Assembly: GCF_000227725.2 (NCBI RefSeq)
Contig: NZ_MU255056.1
Span: 1,342,747-1,406,746, forward strand
From: Thiorhodospira sibirica ATCC 700588
Lineage (GTDB): Bacteria > Pseudomonadota > Gammaproteobacteria > Ectothiorhodospirales > Ectothiorhodospiraceae
Length of the DNA stretch: 64,000 nt
Direction: 5' to 3'
The position numbers and the translations under genes are program-made. The notes under the pieces are model-generated. The model ran no database searches, was not told where the DNA came from, and worked only from the letters and a program-made list of their open reading frames with translations. Below are positions 27,079 through 36,444 of this stretch, piece by piece (position 1 is the first letter of the stretch; every line of letters starts with the position of its first letter).

Positions 27079-28086
27079 ATGTTTAATCACCATCGCCGCG
27101 CCCGGCACAGCAGCACCAATATCTGGCCGGGCTATGTTGACGCCCTGGCCACGCTGATCTTGCTGTTTGTGTTCATGCTGTCTGTGTTCATGATCGCACA
27201 AACCGTTCTCACCGATGCCTTATCCGGGCGAGATGAGGCCCTGTCGCGCCTGGAGCGGCAACTGGCTGAAATGGGCAACTGGCTGGCCATGGAGCGGCGC
27301 TCGCGTGAGGAACTGGAAGCCCAGTTGAGCATCACCGTGTTTGAGCGGGATGATCTGCGCCGTGATCTGGGCAAGCTTGAGCTCAGTTTGCAGGAACGTG
27401 AACAGGCCCTGCAGCAAGCCCGCGCCGAACTGGGCCAATCCCATGAACACGCCAGCGATGCGCAGCTGCGCATTGAACGCCTGCTACACGATGTCAACGC
27501 GCTGCGTGAACAATTACGGCGTATCGCCGCCGCGCTGGATCTGGCGCAAACTGAGTTGAGCGAGCGCGATGTCCACATCGAAGAACTCACCAGCCGCCTT
27601 AATGTGCTGCTGGCTGAACGGGTGCAGGAGTTGTCACGCTATCGCTCGGAGTTTTTTGGACGCTTGCGCGAGGTCTTGGGTGAGCGCGAGGATATCCGCA
27701 TCGTCGGTGATCGCTTCCTGTTTCAATCCGAGCTGTTTTTTGCCTCCGGATCGGCGCATTTAGGGGCTGCTGGCCGGGCACAGCTGGATCAGGTGGCGCA
27801 AACCCTGCTGGAAATCACGCCGCACATCCCTGCGGATCTGCAATGGATTTTGCAGGTGGAAGGGCATACGGATCATCGCCCGATCAACACCCCGGAGTTT
27901 CCCTCAAACTGGCAACTGTCCACCGCCCGCGCCCAATCCATTGTGGATCACCTCATCTTGCGTGGTGTCCCGCCACAGCGCCTCTCCGCTGCCGGTCTGG
28001 CGGAATACCACCCGCTTGATCCCGGCGACAACCCCGAGGCACTACGCCGCAACCGCCGCATCGAACTACGCCTGACGCAACGCTAA
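27079..28086 (+). CDS. MotB/OmpA-type peptidoglycan-binding protein with coiled coil
   Basis: A 335-residue partner of the preceding gene. One N-terminal membrane helix (about 18-41, NIWPGYVDALATLILLF) holds an Asp in YVDAL at the place of the proton-binding Asp of MotB. A heptad-rich coiled coil runs from about 50 to 195, much longer than the plug region of MotB. The C-terminal OmpA domain (about 205-335) has LFFASGSAHL, VEGHTDHRPI, NWQLSTARAQSIVDHL and NRRIELRL, the residues that hold peptidoglycan. The protein should anchor the proton channel to the cell wall across the periplasm. Pairs of this build occur in other proteobacteria without assigned function. Confidence 0.82.
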   Translation: MFNHHRRARHSSTNIWPGYVDALATLILLFVFMLSVFMIAQTVLTDALSGRDEALSRLERQLAEMGNWLAMERRSREELEAQLSITVFERDDLRRDLGKLELSLQEREQALQQARAELGQSHEHASDAQLRIERLLHDVNALREQLRRIAAALDLAQTELSERDVHIEELTSRLNVLLAERVQELSRYRSEFFGRLREVLGEREDIRIVGDRFLFQSELFFASGSAHLGAAGRAQLDQVAQTLLEITPHIPADLQWILQVEGHTDHRPINTPEFPSNWQLSTARAQSIVDHLILRGVPPQRLSAAGLAEYHPLDPGDNPEALRRNRRIELRLTQR

Positions 28087-28126
28087 ATCACGGCAGTGCA
28101 AAAGCGCCGTGCAGCCCGTATCGACT

Positions 28127-29938
28127 TTAGTTGGCGAGGATTTGCAGGTGGGTTCGCAGGCGTTGGGGGCTGATGTAGCCCACAAGGCGCAGGTGGGGCA
28201 TTTCCCGTCCTTCGCGGTTATAAAACAGCAGGGCGGGGGGGCCGAAGAGGGTGAAGCTTTGTAATAATTCGCGCTGTGGGGGGCCGTGTTGGGTGATGTC
28301 GGCCTGGATCAGGTAGAACGCACTTAAGGCGCTGGCTACGGCGCTGTCGGTGAAGGTGGTGCGTTTCATGCGCACGCAATCGACGCACCAGTCGGCATAA
28401 AAATCAACCAGCACCGGCTGTTGGCGCGCCTGGGCCTGCTGCAAATGGGTGTTGAGTTCGGCCAGGGTGGTGACGCGATGAAATTGCAGTGTCGGGTTGG
28501 GGCTGTCGGTCTGCGGGCCGGTGTTTGCCGATGATCCGGTGCTATAGGAAATCGCGGCCAGGGGACGCAGGGGGTCCTGGGCACCGCTGCTGGCACCAAT
28601 CAGCAGCAATACCCCATAGATCAGTAATACCACGCCCAGCCCGCGCCAGACGCTGCGCAGTCCGCTGGCGCCCTGCGGCAGTGCCTGCAAGGCACCCATC
28701 GCTACGGCGCTAATGATGCACAACATGGCCCACAGCCACAGTGTCAGCGCCGGTGAGAAGATGCGCTCCAGTAACCAAATCCCCAGGGCCAGAATCAGCA
28801 CCCCAAACACCGCTTTGACCTGCTCCATCCAGGCGCCCGCCTTGGGTAAGAGGGTGGCCGCTGAGGTGCCGATCAACAGCAGCGGCAAGCCCATTCCCAG
28901 ACTCAGGCTAAACAGCGCCAGACCACCGAGCAGGGCATCGCCGCTTTGACTGATGTAGAGCAGCGCGCCGAGCAAGGGGGCGGTAGTGCAGGGGCTGACC
29001 AGCAGAGCTGAAAAAATGCCCATGATGGCCGCGCCGATAAAGCTGCCGCTGCGTTGTGTGCCGCTGAGCCGGGCGATACGGGTTTGCAGGGCGGAGGGCA
29101 GGCGCAGTTCGTAAAAACCAAACAGCGATAAGGCCAGCAGGCCGAGCACCCCCACAAAGGCGCCGATGACCCAGGGGTTTTGCATTGCCGCTTGCAGGCT
29201 GGCACCGGCCAAAGCAGCCGCTACACCCGCCAGGGTATAGGTCAGGGCCATCGCCATGACAAAGCTCAGTGAGATGGCAAAGGCGCGGCCCGAGGTGAGG
29301 CTTTTTTCTCCCAGAATGATGTTTGACAGAATCGGGATCATCGGAAAGACGCAGGGCGTAAACGCTAACAGTAACCCCAGACCAAAAAAGACCAGCAGCG
29401 TCCATAGCAGTTTGCCGGAACCCAGTTGGGCGGCGAGACGGTCTTGCGCATTCTGCGGGGCAACGGCCTCGGTGGTGTTAAAGCCCGTGGTGCTTAAGCG
29501 GGCAGGCAGTGTGGGTGTGAGCGTGATGCGCAGTTCCTGGGTAAGCGGCGGATAGCAGATACCGGCATCGGCACAGCCCTGATAATGCGCGATCAGGGTA
29601 AATTGCGTCAGGTCTGGGTCATGCACCACAAAGGGAATCAGCGCCTGCACCTGCTGGCGGTGAATCTCGACCCGCCCAAAAAACTCATCTTCAATGATAT
29701 GGCCGCGTTCACGCTGTATCTCGCCCAGGCTCACTGCGTCCGCCTCAACCACCTCAAAGCGCAGTTGTTCATGGTAGAGGTAATAACCACGGCTGATGTC
29801 CCAGCGGGCGATCAGCGCCTCCTGGCTCAGGGCGTCGAGGTGTACCTTAAACGCCTGCTCCGGGCGCAATAGCTCTTGGGAGGCGCAGGATTGCAATAAG
29901 GGCAATAACAGCAGTAACAGGGCAAAATATCGTTTCAT
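28127..29938 (-). CDS. dsbD: Thiol:disulfide interchange protein DsbD
   Basis: A 603-residue inner-membrane protein in the usual three parts. There is a signal peptide with the possible lipobox-like LLQSC at the N-terminus. A periplasmic DsbD-alpha domain follows (about 25-150) with Cys residues in QGCADAGICYPP. The eight-helix membrane domain has its redox Cys in AFTPCVFPMIP and VSPCTTAPL. The C-terminal thioredoxin-like domain has FYADWCVDCVRMK. It carries electrons from cytoplasmic thioredoxin to periplasmic thiols (DsbC, cytochrome c maturation). The ATG at 29938 begins MKRYFALLLLLL; longer in-frame starts would place non-signal sequence in front. Confidence 0.94.
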   Translation of the reverse strand: MKRYFALLLLLLPLLQSCASQELLRPEQAFKVHLDALSQEALIARWDISRGYYLYHEQLRFEVVEADAVSLGEIQRERGHIIEDEFFGRVEIHRQQVQALIPFVVHDPDLTQFTLIAHYQGCADAGICYPPLTQELRITLTPTLPARLSTTGFNTTEAVAPQNAQDRLAAQLGSGKLLWTLLVFFGLGLLLAFTPCVFPMIPILSNIILGEKSLTSGRAFAISLSFVMAMALTYTLAGVAAALAGASLQAAMQNPWVIGAFVGVLGLLALSLFGFYELRLPSALQTRIARLSGTQRSGSFIGAAIMGIFSALLVSPCTTAPLLGALLYISQSGDALLGGLALFSLSLGMGLPLLLIGTSAATLLPKAGAWMEQVKAVFGVLILALGIWLLERIFSPALTLWLWAMLCIISAVAMGALQALPQGASGLRSVWRGLGVVLLIYGVLLLIGASSGAQDPLRPLAAISYSTGSSANTGPQTDSPNPTLQFHRVTTLAELNTHLQQAQARQQPVLVDFYADWCVDCVRMKRTTFTDSAVASALSAFYLIQADITQHGPPQRELLQSFTLFGPPALLFYNREGREMPHLRLVGYISPQRLRTHLQILAN

Positions 29939-29967
29939 GGCAGTGTAAAAAGCGTTTGTATTTTGGG

Positions 29968-30035
29968 TCACGCGAAGCCGCGAAGGGCGCGAAGGATAAA
30001 ACATGATTTTTTATATTTTTCGCGGCTTCGCGTGA
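29968..30035. repeat. 17-bp perfect inverted repeat of the chromosomal CGCGAAG type
   Basis: The left arm TCACGCGAAGCCGCGAA (29968-29984) and right arm TTCGCGGCTTCGCGTGA (30019-30035) are exact complements, separated by 34 A/T-rich bases. It lies between dsbD and the DUF484 gene. No T run follows either arm, so it is more like the dispersed CGCGAAG-type intergenic repeats seen in many Gammaproteobacteria than a terminator. A diverged relative (GCGCAAAAAGCGC then CACGCAAAG) is near 45789-45816. Confidence 0.75.
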
Positions 30036-30079
30036 GATCAGCCCTTCAGGACATGACGTGTGGCACAGCGCAAAAATGT

Positions 30080-30784
30080 CTACGGCGTCTGCAGACGGTG
30101 GGCAAGGGCATGAGAGATAATCTCACCCAGATAATCAAGAAACAAGGTGCCCATGCCGGGCTGAAAGCGGGTTTCATCGCGACTGCCCAAGGCCAGCAGC
30201 CCCAGGGTGCGTTCCTGGTGGAGCAGAGGGACTACCACCGAGGTGGCGACGGTGAGCGCATCCTCTGCACCAAACAATAATTCCAGACGTGTCTGCGGGA
30301 GTCTGCCGCATTGCGACTGACGGCTGCTAAACAGGCTGGCAAAGTGTTGCAGCAGCGGATCATCCTGACTCAGCACAAAAGCGGTGGGCAGTTTGGGCAG
30401 GTCAAGCAGGCGCAAGGTGATATAGTCGGCGCGAAATTCATTGCGCAATTGCTCGTGTATGAGCTGTAGCAGGGCCTCCAGGGTGTCGGCCTGCATCATG
30501 TGCAAGGCGAGGCGGTGCATGCGGTGACTGAGTGCCTGATTTTCTCGCGCCAGAGCCAGAAGTGCCAGCAGCTTGCGTTCAAGTTCGTGGTTTTTTTCTT
30601 TGAGCCAGTGTACTTGTCGCTGGATCAGGGAAATCGCCCCGCCGGTGGCGTGCGGGATCTGGATGAATTCAAGGATTTCCGGATGCTGCTCAAAAAAATC
30701 CGGATGCGCCTGTAAATATTCCAGCACCTGGGCGGCATCCAGTGCATCAGGGGGGCGGGCCATGTGATCTGCGTTGTTTACCAT
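30080..30784 (-). CDS. DUF484 family protein (GAF-like)
   Basis: A 234-residue DUF484 protein: the N-terminal helix [25 protein letters not shown], the block [21 protein letters not shown] and a GAF-like C-terminal half with [19 protein letters not shown] and [13 protein letters not shown]. Its function is unknown; in many Gammaproteobacteria it sits between dapF and xerC. Here it overlaps the end of dapF (ATG at 30784, dapF stop at 30778-30780), so they are coupled. xerC does not follow; the next gene downstream is dsbD. Confidence 0.9.
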   Translation of the reverse strand: MVNNADHMARPPDALDAAQVLEYLQAHPDFFEQHPEILEFIQIPHATGGAISLIQRQVHWLKEKNHELERKLLALLALARENQALSHRMHRLALHMMQADTLEALLQLIHEQLRNEFRADYITLRLLDLPKLPTAFVLSQDDPLLQHFASLFSSRQSQCGRLPQTRLELLFGAEDALTVATSVVVPLLHQERTLGLLALGSRDETRFQPGMGTLFLDYLGEIISHALAHRLQTP

Positions 30785-31614
30785 GCAATGACTCCGCTAA
30801 AGACTGAGGTTGCAGGCCCGGTCATGATGACATGATCGGCGGGGTCCCCTGACCAGTGAATGTCCAATGCCCCGCCGGGCAAGACCACCCGAACCTGTTC
30901 ATCCAGCAGCCCCTGCAGCTGTCCCACCACCACCGCCGCACACGCGCCAGTGCCGCAGGCCAGGGTTTCACCCACCCCGCGTTCATACACCCGCAGGCGG
31001 ATCTCCTGGGGAGATACCAATTCCATAAAACCCACATTGACCTGTCGCGGGAAGCGCGGATGGCGCTCAATCAGTGGGCCAAGACGGGCCAGCGGCGCCG
31101 TGGCGACCTGCTCCACGCGCAACACGGCATGGGGATTGCCCATCGACACAACGCCGACTTCATGGCTATGCCCTTCCACATCCAGCAGGTAAGCGGTTCT
31201 GGCGCGGGGGGCATCGAAGGGGATTTGCCACGGTTCCAGCGCGGGCGGCCCCATATTGACCGTCACCTGATCGTCGTCTTCCAGCTGCAACTGGATCAAG
31301 CCGGCAAGGGTTTCCACCACAAGGGTGGCCTCATCGCTTAAGCCGCGTTGGCGTACAAAGACTGCAAAGCAGCGCGCACCGTTACCGCATTGCTCAACCT
31401 CCTGGCCATCGGCATTGAAGATGCGATAACGAAAGGCCGCGCCACTATCCGAGGTGGGGCGCTCAACCAGCAAGACCTGATCACAGCCCACGCCAAAGCG
31501 GCGGTCCGCCAGATGACGCACCTGTTCGGGCGTCAGCGTCACGCACTGGTTGATGGCATCAATGACCACAAAATCATTGCCCAGCCCGTGCATTTTGGTA
31601 AATTCGATGTTCAT
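30778..31614 (-). CDS. dapF: Diaminopimelate epimerase
   Basis: A 278-residue DapF that converts LL- to meso-diaminopimelate for lysine and peptidoglycan. Both catalytic cysteines are present, in [10 protein letters not shown] and [10 protein letters not shown]. Other family motifs are [15 protein letters not shown] at the N-terminus, VSMGNPHAV and [10 protein letters not shown]. The ATG at 31614 gives the family N-terminus MNIEF; a TTG ten codons upstream would overlap the methyltransferase gene. It belongs to the run lptM, lysA, methyltransferase, dapF, DUF484. Confidence 0.95.
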   Translation of the reverse strand: MNIEFTKMHGLGNDFVVIDAINQCVTLTPEQVRHLADRRFGVGCDQVLLVERPTSDSGAAFRYRIFNADGQEVEQCGNGARCFAVFVRQRGLSDEATLVVETLAGLIQLQLEDDDQVTVNMGPPALEPWQIPFDAPRARTAYLLDVEGHSHEVGVVSMGNPHAVLRVEQVATAPLARLGPLIERHPRFPRQVNVGFMELVSPQEIRLRVYERGVGETLACGTGACAAVVVGQLQGLLDEQVRVVLPGGALDIHWSGDPADHVIMTGPATSVFSGVIAW

Positions 31615-31640
31615 CCGGGGGTTCGCCTGGCGTGGGTGTT

Positions 31641-32312
31641 TCAATGGCTGTTGGGCAGATAGCCGTAGGCAATCAGATGGCGGTCACTGACGACCTCAAT
31701 CTGTAACTCCAGTTTGGCCTGTTGCAGCTGTTGCGCAATCTCATCAGGGCGAAAAGCCGCCAGCAGTGAATGATAAAAATCGCGCTGCAATACCTCAGGC
31801 TCATTGCCGCTGCAGCGTTGCACCAGCTCGCGGGCAATGGCCTCGGTCGGGGGGCGCATGAGATCCATGACAAACACAAAAGCCCCCGGCTTGGCGTAGC
31901 GTTTAATCGCTTCCCACAGAATCTGCGGCTGATGCAGATGATGCAGCAAGCTGTTGGAGATGATGCCCTCATAGTGGGGGCGGGGCGGCGCATCCTCGGG
32001 TAAGCGGGCATAACTGAGTTTGACCCGCTGGGCCAGTCCGGAAGCGGCCACCAACGGAGCACCGGCCTCCAGCATCGCCTGGGCGCCGTCAATGCCATCA
32101 ATCTGACACTGTGCAAAGGCCCTGGCAAAGCGCACCGAAATATCCCCTGGACCACAGCCTAAATCCAGAATCGCGCCACTGGGCTCAAGCCCCGGAAAAG
32201 ACTGCTGAAATAATTCGATGAAGTAGCTGTGCGGAGCCTCAAAATCCGCCTGGGCATAAGCGTGTGCCTGCTGCGGATCGAGCATCAATTCAGGTTCTGG
32301 GCTGCGTTGCAT
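31641..32312 (-). CDS. Class I SAM-dependent methyltransferase
   Basis: A 223-residue methyltransferase with motif [17 protein letters not shown] (about 48-63), the acidic loop [10 protein letters not shown] and motif IV region [12 protein letters not shown]. The substrate is unknown. It is placed between lysA and dapF and overlaps lysA by 23 bases, so it is translated from the same message; that is not a standard member of this operon. It could act on a small molecule linked to amino acid metabolism or be unrelated. Confidence 0.85.
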   Translation of the reverse strand: MQRSPEPELMLDPQQAHAYAQADFEAPHSYFIELFQQSFPGLEPSGAILDLGCGPGDISVRFARAFAQCQIDGIDGAQAMLEAGAPLVAASGLAQRVKLSYARLPEDAPPRPHYEGIISNSLLHHLHQPQILWEAIKRYAKPGAFVFVMDLMRPPTEAIARELVQRCSGNEPEVLQRDFYHSLLAAFRPDEIAQQLQQAKLELQIEVVSDRHLIAYGYLPNSH

Positions 32313-33579
32313 GGGCGTCCTCTATGGGCTGAAGATCAATAAGACATTCACGGGCAAGCATTTCATCAAGGGTTTCACGGCGGGTGATCAAGTGGGTCTG
32401 CGCGCCACTGATCATGACCTCGGCCGGTCGGGTGCGGGAGTTGTAATTGGAGCTCATGCAATAGCCATAGGCACCGGCGCTGCAAATCGCTAACAGATCC
32501 CCCTCGTGGAGGCTGAGGCTGCGCTGTTTGCCAAGAAAATCGGCGCTTTCACACACCGGCCCGACGATATCAAACAGGGTTTTTGCCGGGGTGGCGTGCT
32601 CCACCACCGGGATGATCTCCTGCCAGGCGTCATATAAGGCCGGGCGCAGCAATTCGCTCATCGAGGCATCGACAATGGCAAACTGCTTGTCCGGGGCCTG
32701 CTTGAGGTACTCTACCCGGGTGAGCAAAATACCGGCATTGCCGACAATCGCCCGGCCCGGTTCGAGCAGGATTTCATACGGCAGCGGGGCTAATTCCGCG
32801 AGCAAGGCCCGGCCATAATCGTGCGGTGTCGGCGGGGTTTCGTGGCGATAGCGAATCCCCAGACCGCCGCCAAGATCAAGATGTTGCAGCGTGATGCCGA
32901 TCTGCGCCAATGCCTGGGTCAGCGTCAGGACCCGCTGCAAGGCATCCAGAAACGGTGCCAGCGAGGTCAATTGTGAGCCGATATGACAGGCCAGCCCTTT
33001 GATCTCCAGATGCGCCAGCGTGGCCGCTTGGCGATAAAGCGATACGGCCTCATCAATATCCACGCCGAACTTGTTTTCTTTCAAGCCGGTGGAGATATAC
33101 GGGTGTGTGCCGGCATCCACATCGGGATTGACGCGCAGGGCAATGGGGGCTTTTAGCCCCATCTCACCGGCCAGTGCATTGAGGCGATACAGCTCTGCGC
33201 TGGATTCCACATTAAAGCAGCGAATCCCGGCAGTGAGGGCGGCGCGCATCTCATCGTGACGCTTGCCAACGCCGGAAAACACCACCTTGGCCGGATCGCC
33301 CCCGGCACGTATCACCCGCGCCAGCTCGCCCCCTGAGACAATATCAAAACCAGAGCCCAGGCGTGCCAGTTGTTGCAGGATGGCCAGGCTGGAATTGGCC
33401 TTGACCGCGTAGCAGATCAGGTGCGGATGTTCGCCCAGCGCCTGATCAAAGGCCTGCCAGTTGGCGGTCAACTGTGCCTGTGAGTAGACATAACAGGGGG
33501 TGTTATATTGAGCGGCGACAGTGCGCAGGTCCACCCCTTCAAGATGCAGCCGCCCATCCAGATAATGCAGTGTGTCCAT
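32290..33579 (-). CDS. lysA: Diaminopimelate decarboxylase
   Basis: A 429-residue PLP enzyme of the alanine racemase fold, group IV decarboxylases. It makes lysine from meso-diaminopimelate. The PLP lysine is in CYAVKANSSLAIL, the His/Gly-rich loop in CHIGSQLTSL, the glycine loop in LDLGGGLGIRY, and the C-terminal substrate motif in ICSAGAYGYCMSSNYN. Length and order match LysA of Gammaproteobacteria. It lies 3 bases after lptM and overlaps the methyltransferase gene. Confidence 0.95.
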   Translation of the reverse strand: MDTLHYLDGRLHLEGVDLRTVAAQYNTPCYVYSQAQLTANWQAFDQALGEHPHLICYAVKANSSLAILQQLARLGSGFDIVSGGELARVIRAGGDPAKVVFSGVGKRHDEMRAALTAGIRCFNVESSAELYRLNALAGEMGLKAPIALRVNPDVDAGTHPYISTGLKENKFGVDIDEAVSLYRQAATLAHLEIKGLACHIGSQLTSLAPFLDALQRVLTLTQALAQIGITLQHLDLGGGLGIRYRHETPPTPHDYGRALLAELAPLPYEILLEPGRAIVGNAGILLTRVEYLKQAPDKQFAIVDASMSELLRPALYDAWQEIIPVVEHATPAKTLFDIVGPVCESADFLGKQRSLSLHEGDLLAICSAGAYGYCMSSNYNSRTRPAEVMISGAQTHLITRRETLDEMLARECLIDLQPIEDAHATQPRT

Positions 33580-33582
33580 GAT

Positions 33583-33717
33583 TTACTGCCCTGCATCCGC
33601 CGCTGGCGGATCGGGAAGATATAACGGCCCTTTTTGGCCGCAGCTTGCCAGCATGGAAGCCACGCCCAAGGCGATGACCACCGCGATCATCAACAGATTT
33701 GACCAGCATATACGCAT
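33583..33717 (-). CDS. lptM: LptM-like small lipoprotein
   Basis: A 44-residue lipoprotein precursor: a signal peptide (LLMIAVVIALGVASML) with lipobox LASC at Cys26, then the conserved GQKGPLYLPDPP tail. This is the family formerly called YifL, now known in E. coli as LptM, which helps assemble the LptD LPS transporter. Its position directly before lysA and dapF is the typical one. The stop is 3 bases before the lysA start. Confidence 0.9.
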   Translation of the reverse strand: MRICWSNLLMIAVVIALGVASMLASCGQKGPLYLPDPPAADAGQ

Positions 33718-33759
33718 CTAAGAGGCCTCGCGAAAAGGGTAGAGGGATAGGAGGTGCGC

Positions 33760-34026
33760 TTAACTGGCGAGCAATTTATCCAGTTCACCCTGCTGATCCA
33801 GGGCCTGCATATCGGTAAATCCGCCGACATGCACCTCACCGATAAAGATTTGCGGCACCGAGGTACGCCCGGCGCGGCGCTCCATGATCGGGCGCTGTTC
33901 TGGGTGTTGATCCACACGGATATCTTCAAACGCCACCCCTTTCCTGGACAGCAGTTTACGCGCCATCACACAATAAGGGCAGGCGGCGGTGGAATACATG
34001 ATGACTTTGGTGGTCGCTATACTCAT
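33760..34026 (-). CDS. grxC: Glutaredoxin 3
   Basis: An 88-residue glutaredoxin with the dithiol active site CPYC in YSTAACPYCVMARKLL, the cis-Pro in TSVPQIFIG and the glutathione-binding GGFTDMQAL. It reduces protein disulfides and mixed disulfides with glutathione. It follows the rhodanese gene by 66 bases on the same strand, an arrangement often seen ahead of secB in Gammaproteobacteria, although secB is absent here. Confidence 0.94.
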   Translation of the reverse strand: MSIATTKVIMYSTAACPYCVMARKLLSRKGVAFEDIRVDQHPEQRPIMERRAGRTSVPQIFIGEVHVGGFTDMQALDQQGELDKLLAS

Positions 34027-34092
34027 AAAAAAATCAGGTATTTTTTTGTTATATGACAGGGTTTACGCACACCTTAAGGCTAAGGCGATGAA

Positions 34093-34518
34093 TTATTTTT
34101 TGCTGACCGGCAAACTGGCGGCTTGCCAGGCCGTAATGCCGCCGCGCAGATTGGCGACTTTGGCAAACTCGGCCTTGGTCAGCATACCGCAGGCCTGCGT
34201 AGAACGGGCGCCGCTTTGGCAATAAACAATGACCAGCTTGTTTTTGTGCTTTTCAAGCTCATGAATGCGCTGTTTGAACGCGCTCATCGGGATATGCCTG
34301 GCATTGGCGATGCGTCCGCTTTGCAGTTCAGCGGTTTCACGCACATCCAGCAACACCGCATCTTCCTGGTTCATGCTGCGCACCGCATCCTGCGGGGAAA
34401 GATTTTGATATTTACGGGTCAGGCGCTGCACTTCGGCAAAAATGATCAAACCGATGACCGTGGCCAGCAAGGCAAATAAAACGGGGTTGTTTCCGATAAA
34501 CTCAAGGTATTGGTCCAT
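34093..34518 (-). CDS. Membrane-anchored rhodanese-like protein
   Basis: A 141-residue protein with one N-terminal membrane helix (about 13-30, PVLFALLATVIGLIIFAE) and a rhodanese domain (about 42-135). The active-site Cys is in VYCQSGARSTQ, a six-residue loop typical of sulfurtransferase-type rhodaneses. The YibN-type build (membrane helix plus rhodanese, beside grxC) is common in Gammaproteobacteria. It should handle persulfide sulfur at the cytoplasmic face. The gene for a likely persulfide-sensing repressor lies 100 bases upstream. Confidence 0.9.
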   Translation of the reverse strand: MDQYLEFIGNNPVLFALLATVIGLIIFAEVQRLTRKYQNLSPQDAVRSMNQEDAVLLDVRETAELQSGRIANARHIPMSAFKQRIHELEKHKNKLVIVYCQSGARSTQACGMLTKAEFAKVANLRGGITAWQAASLPVSKK

Positions 34519-34618
34519 AGTGGCAAACTTCCGGAAAGTTTAAGCAAAACGAGGGTGGATTAAACCTGTAGCGTATACGCCAGGCTTGATACAAAACGAT
34601 AGGGGCGCGGGCTTGGCA

Positions 34619-34924
34619 CTAGCTGGGGTGGCAAAAGACCTCCTGCATCATGCTGATCAAGCGCAAGGTTCTGGCATCGCCCACGCGATAGTATACGCGG
34701 TTGGCCTCTTTGCGTGAGGCGAGAATGCCCTTGTCGCGCAAAATGGCCAGATGCTGGGAGATATTGCTTTGTGAGGTTCCCACCCGTTCGACAATATCTT
34801 GTACGCTCACCTCCTCGTCGCCGAGGATGCATAAAATCTTTAGCCGTAAAGGGTGTGACATCGCCTTTAAGGAGCGGGATGCGCGCTCAATATCTTCGTC
34901 CCGTGTCATAAGTTCTGCGGTCAT
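34619..34924 (-). CDS. ArsR-family repressor with SqrR/BigR-like cysteine pair
   Basis: A 101-residue winged-helix regulator (helices ASRSLKAMSHPLRLKIL, VSVQDIVERVGTSQSNISQHLAIL, wing NRVYYRVGD). It has exactly two informative cysteines: Cys32 in KILCILG and Cys98 in VFCHPS, 66 residues apart. SqrR of Rhodobacter (C41, C107) and BigR of Xylella have a reactive-sulfur-sensing pair at the same places and with the same spacing; no ArsR/SmtB metal site is apparent. The ATG at 34924 was chosen because AAAAGATAAC precedes it; an upstream in-frame start would add 17 residues. It is probably co-regulated with the rhodanese and glutaredoxin genes downstream. Confidence 0.85.
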   Translation of the reverse strand: MTAELMTRDEDIERASRSLKAMSHPLRLKILCILGDEEVSVQDIVERVGTSQSNISQHLAILRDKGILASRKEANRVYYRVGDARTLRLISMMQEVFCHPS

Positions 34925-35100
34925 GTTATCTTTTAGCCCTACCAAATCAAGACCAGCGCCAGTGGCATCTGCCATGCATGATCGTTACGCCCCGGCATGA
35001 TGAAAAGTGACTGACATGGCATCGTCAGGCCGATTTTGAAAAAAAACGGGCTACAGTTTATAAGTAAATCACCACATTTAACAGATGATTTTAGATTTTG

Positions 35101-36327
35101 ATGGGCGTCGCGGGAAGGTTTTTTAGGGCGTATTCAAGGCCGCATACGCCGCATTTCAGGCCCTGGCGGATGGGGGTGTATGCGCTGGTGCTGTGCGTGC
35201 CGCTGCTCTGTGCGCCAGTGCGCGCCGAGGATGCCGCAGCCTTGACACGTCAGCTGGACGCGGTGCAAAACGACATCCTGCGCACCCAGCAGCAGCTTAG
35301 TCAGGCACGCGGTCGCTCCGGTCAGCTGGAGCGGGAGCTGCGTGATGTGGAGCTGGCCTTGGCGCAGGCGCATCAGGATCTGGCCCGCACGCAAGCCACA
35401 CTGGAGAAGCTGGGCCAAAACGTGCAAACCTTGACACAGCAGCAACGCCAGCAGACCCAGGCGCTGCATACCCAGCGCGCCCAGTTGGCACAACAGCTGG
35501 AGCGCAGTTATCTGTTGCAGCGCGAGCACCGCCTCAAGCTGCTATTGCAACAGCAAGACCCGCAGCGCATGGCGCGCCTGTTGGCCTATTATGATTATTT
35601 TCATCAGGCACGCATGGCCCAGATGGCACGCAGCCAAAGCCTGTTACGCGAACTGGAACAGACCCTGACGGCCCTTGAGCAGACCTTGAGCGCCCGGCAA
35701 GAACAGCTCCAGATCGAGACGGCGCTACATCAACGCCTGTCAACGCAGCGGACACAGCGCACCCAGGTATTGGCCGAGCTGCGCCAGGAAATCCAACACA
35801 GCGGTCAGCAGCTGCGCCGTTTGCAAGACAATGAACGCCATCTGGAGCGTCTCTTGCGCGAACTTGAGCAGGTGCTGGCCGATATTCCTGCCGATGTCAG
35901 TGTAGGCACAGCCTTTGCTAAACTTAAGGGCAGGCTGCCGTGGCCAGTGGCTGGGCCGATGCGCAGCGCCTTTGGTGCTTCCCGGCAGGAAGGCATCACC
36001 TTATCGGCACAGGGCGTGGTGCTGGATGTGCCCACAGGGACGGCGGTGCGCGCCATCCATGCAGGGCGCGTGGCCTTTGCGCAATGGATGCACGGCTTTG
36101 GTTTGTTGCTGATTCTGGATCATGGTGAGGGGTATATGAGTTTATATGCGCATAACCACCGTCTGGAACATGACACCGGGGCCTGGGTGCAGGCCGGCGA
36201 GGTGATCACCCACAGTGGCGATACTGGCGGTCTGGGCAGTCCGGGGCTGTATTTTGAGATTCGCCACCAAGGGCGTCCAGTGAACCCGGCGCAGTGGTGT
36301 CACTCTAACCCGGATTCCAGGCGATAA
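35101..36327 (+). CDS. envC: Murein hydrolase activator EnvC-like protein
   Basis: A 408-residue periplasmic protein: a signal peptide (about 24-44, ending PVRAEDA), a long Gln-rich coiled coil (about 45-270) and a C-terminal LytM (M23) domain (about 285-400). The zinc ligands of active M23 peptidases seem lost: the usual H-x-G-x-D strand reads RQEGITL, although HGEGYMSLYAHN and LYFEIRHQGRPVNPAQW are kept. This fits EnvC, which does not cut peptidoglycan itself but activates amidases AmiA/AmiB at the septum. It is followed by ctpA, the usual neighbour. Confidence 0.88.
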   Translation: MGVAGRFFRAYSRPHTPHFRPWRMGVYALVLCVPLLCAPVRAEDAAALTRQLDAVQNDILRTQQQLSQARGRSGQLERELRDVELALAQAHQDLARTQATLEKLGQNVQTLTQQQRQQTQALHTQRAQLAQQLERSYLLQREHRLKLLLQQQDPQRMARLLAYYDYFHQARMAQMARSQSLLRELEQTLTALEQTLSARQEQLQIETALHQRLSTQRTQRTQVLAELRQEIQHSGQQLRRLQDNERHLERLLRELEQVLADIPADVSVGTAFAKLKGRLPWPVAGPMRSAFGASRQEGITLSAQGVVLDVPTGTAVRAIHAGRVAFAQWMHGFGLLLILDHGEGYMSLYAHNHRLEHDTGAWVQAGEVITHSGDTGGLGSPGLYFEIRHQGRPVNPAQWCHSNPDSRR

Positions 36328-36444
36328 CAGGATATTGCTTCAGCCAGTCCACGGATACTCTATTATTTTTGCTTAACCCATCACTACACAGGAGGCACAG
36401 CGCCGCATGAGCACCTGACTCAGCGGGGTTGCGTAAACAAGCGT

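Noticed and set aside
25966-28086. MotA-like and OmpA-like pair as a Zorya defence system (ZorA/ZorB)
   Set aside because: The two proteins share the general channel and anchor build, but no ZorC, ZorD or ZorE follows (the next gene is dsbD on the other strand), and gatC precedes.
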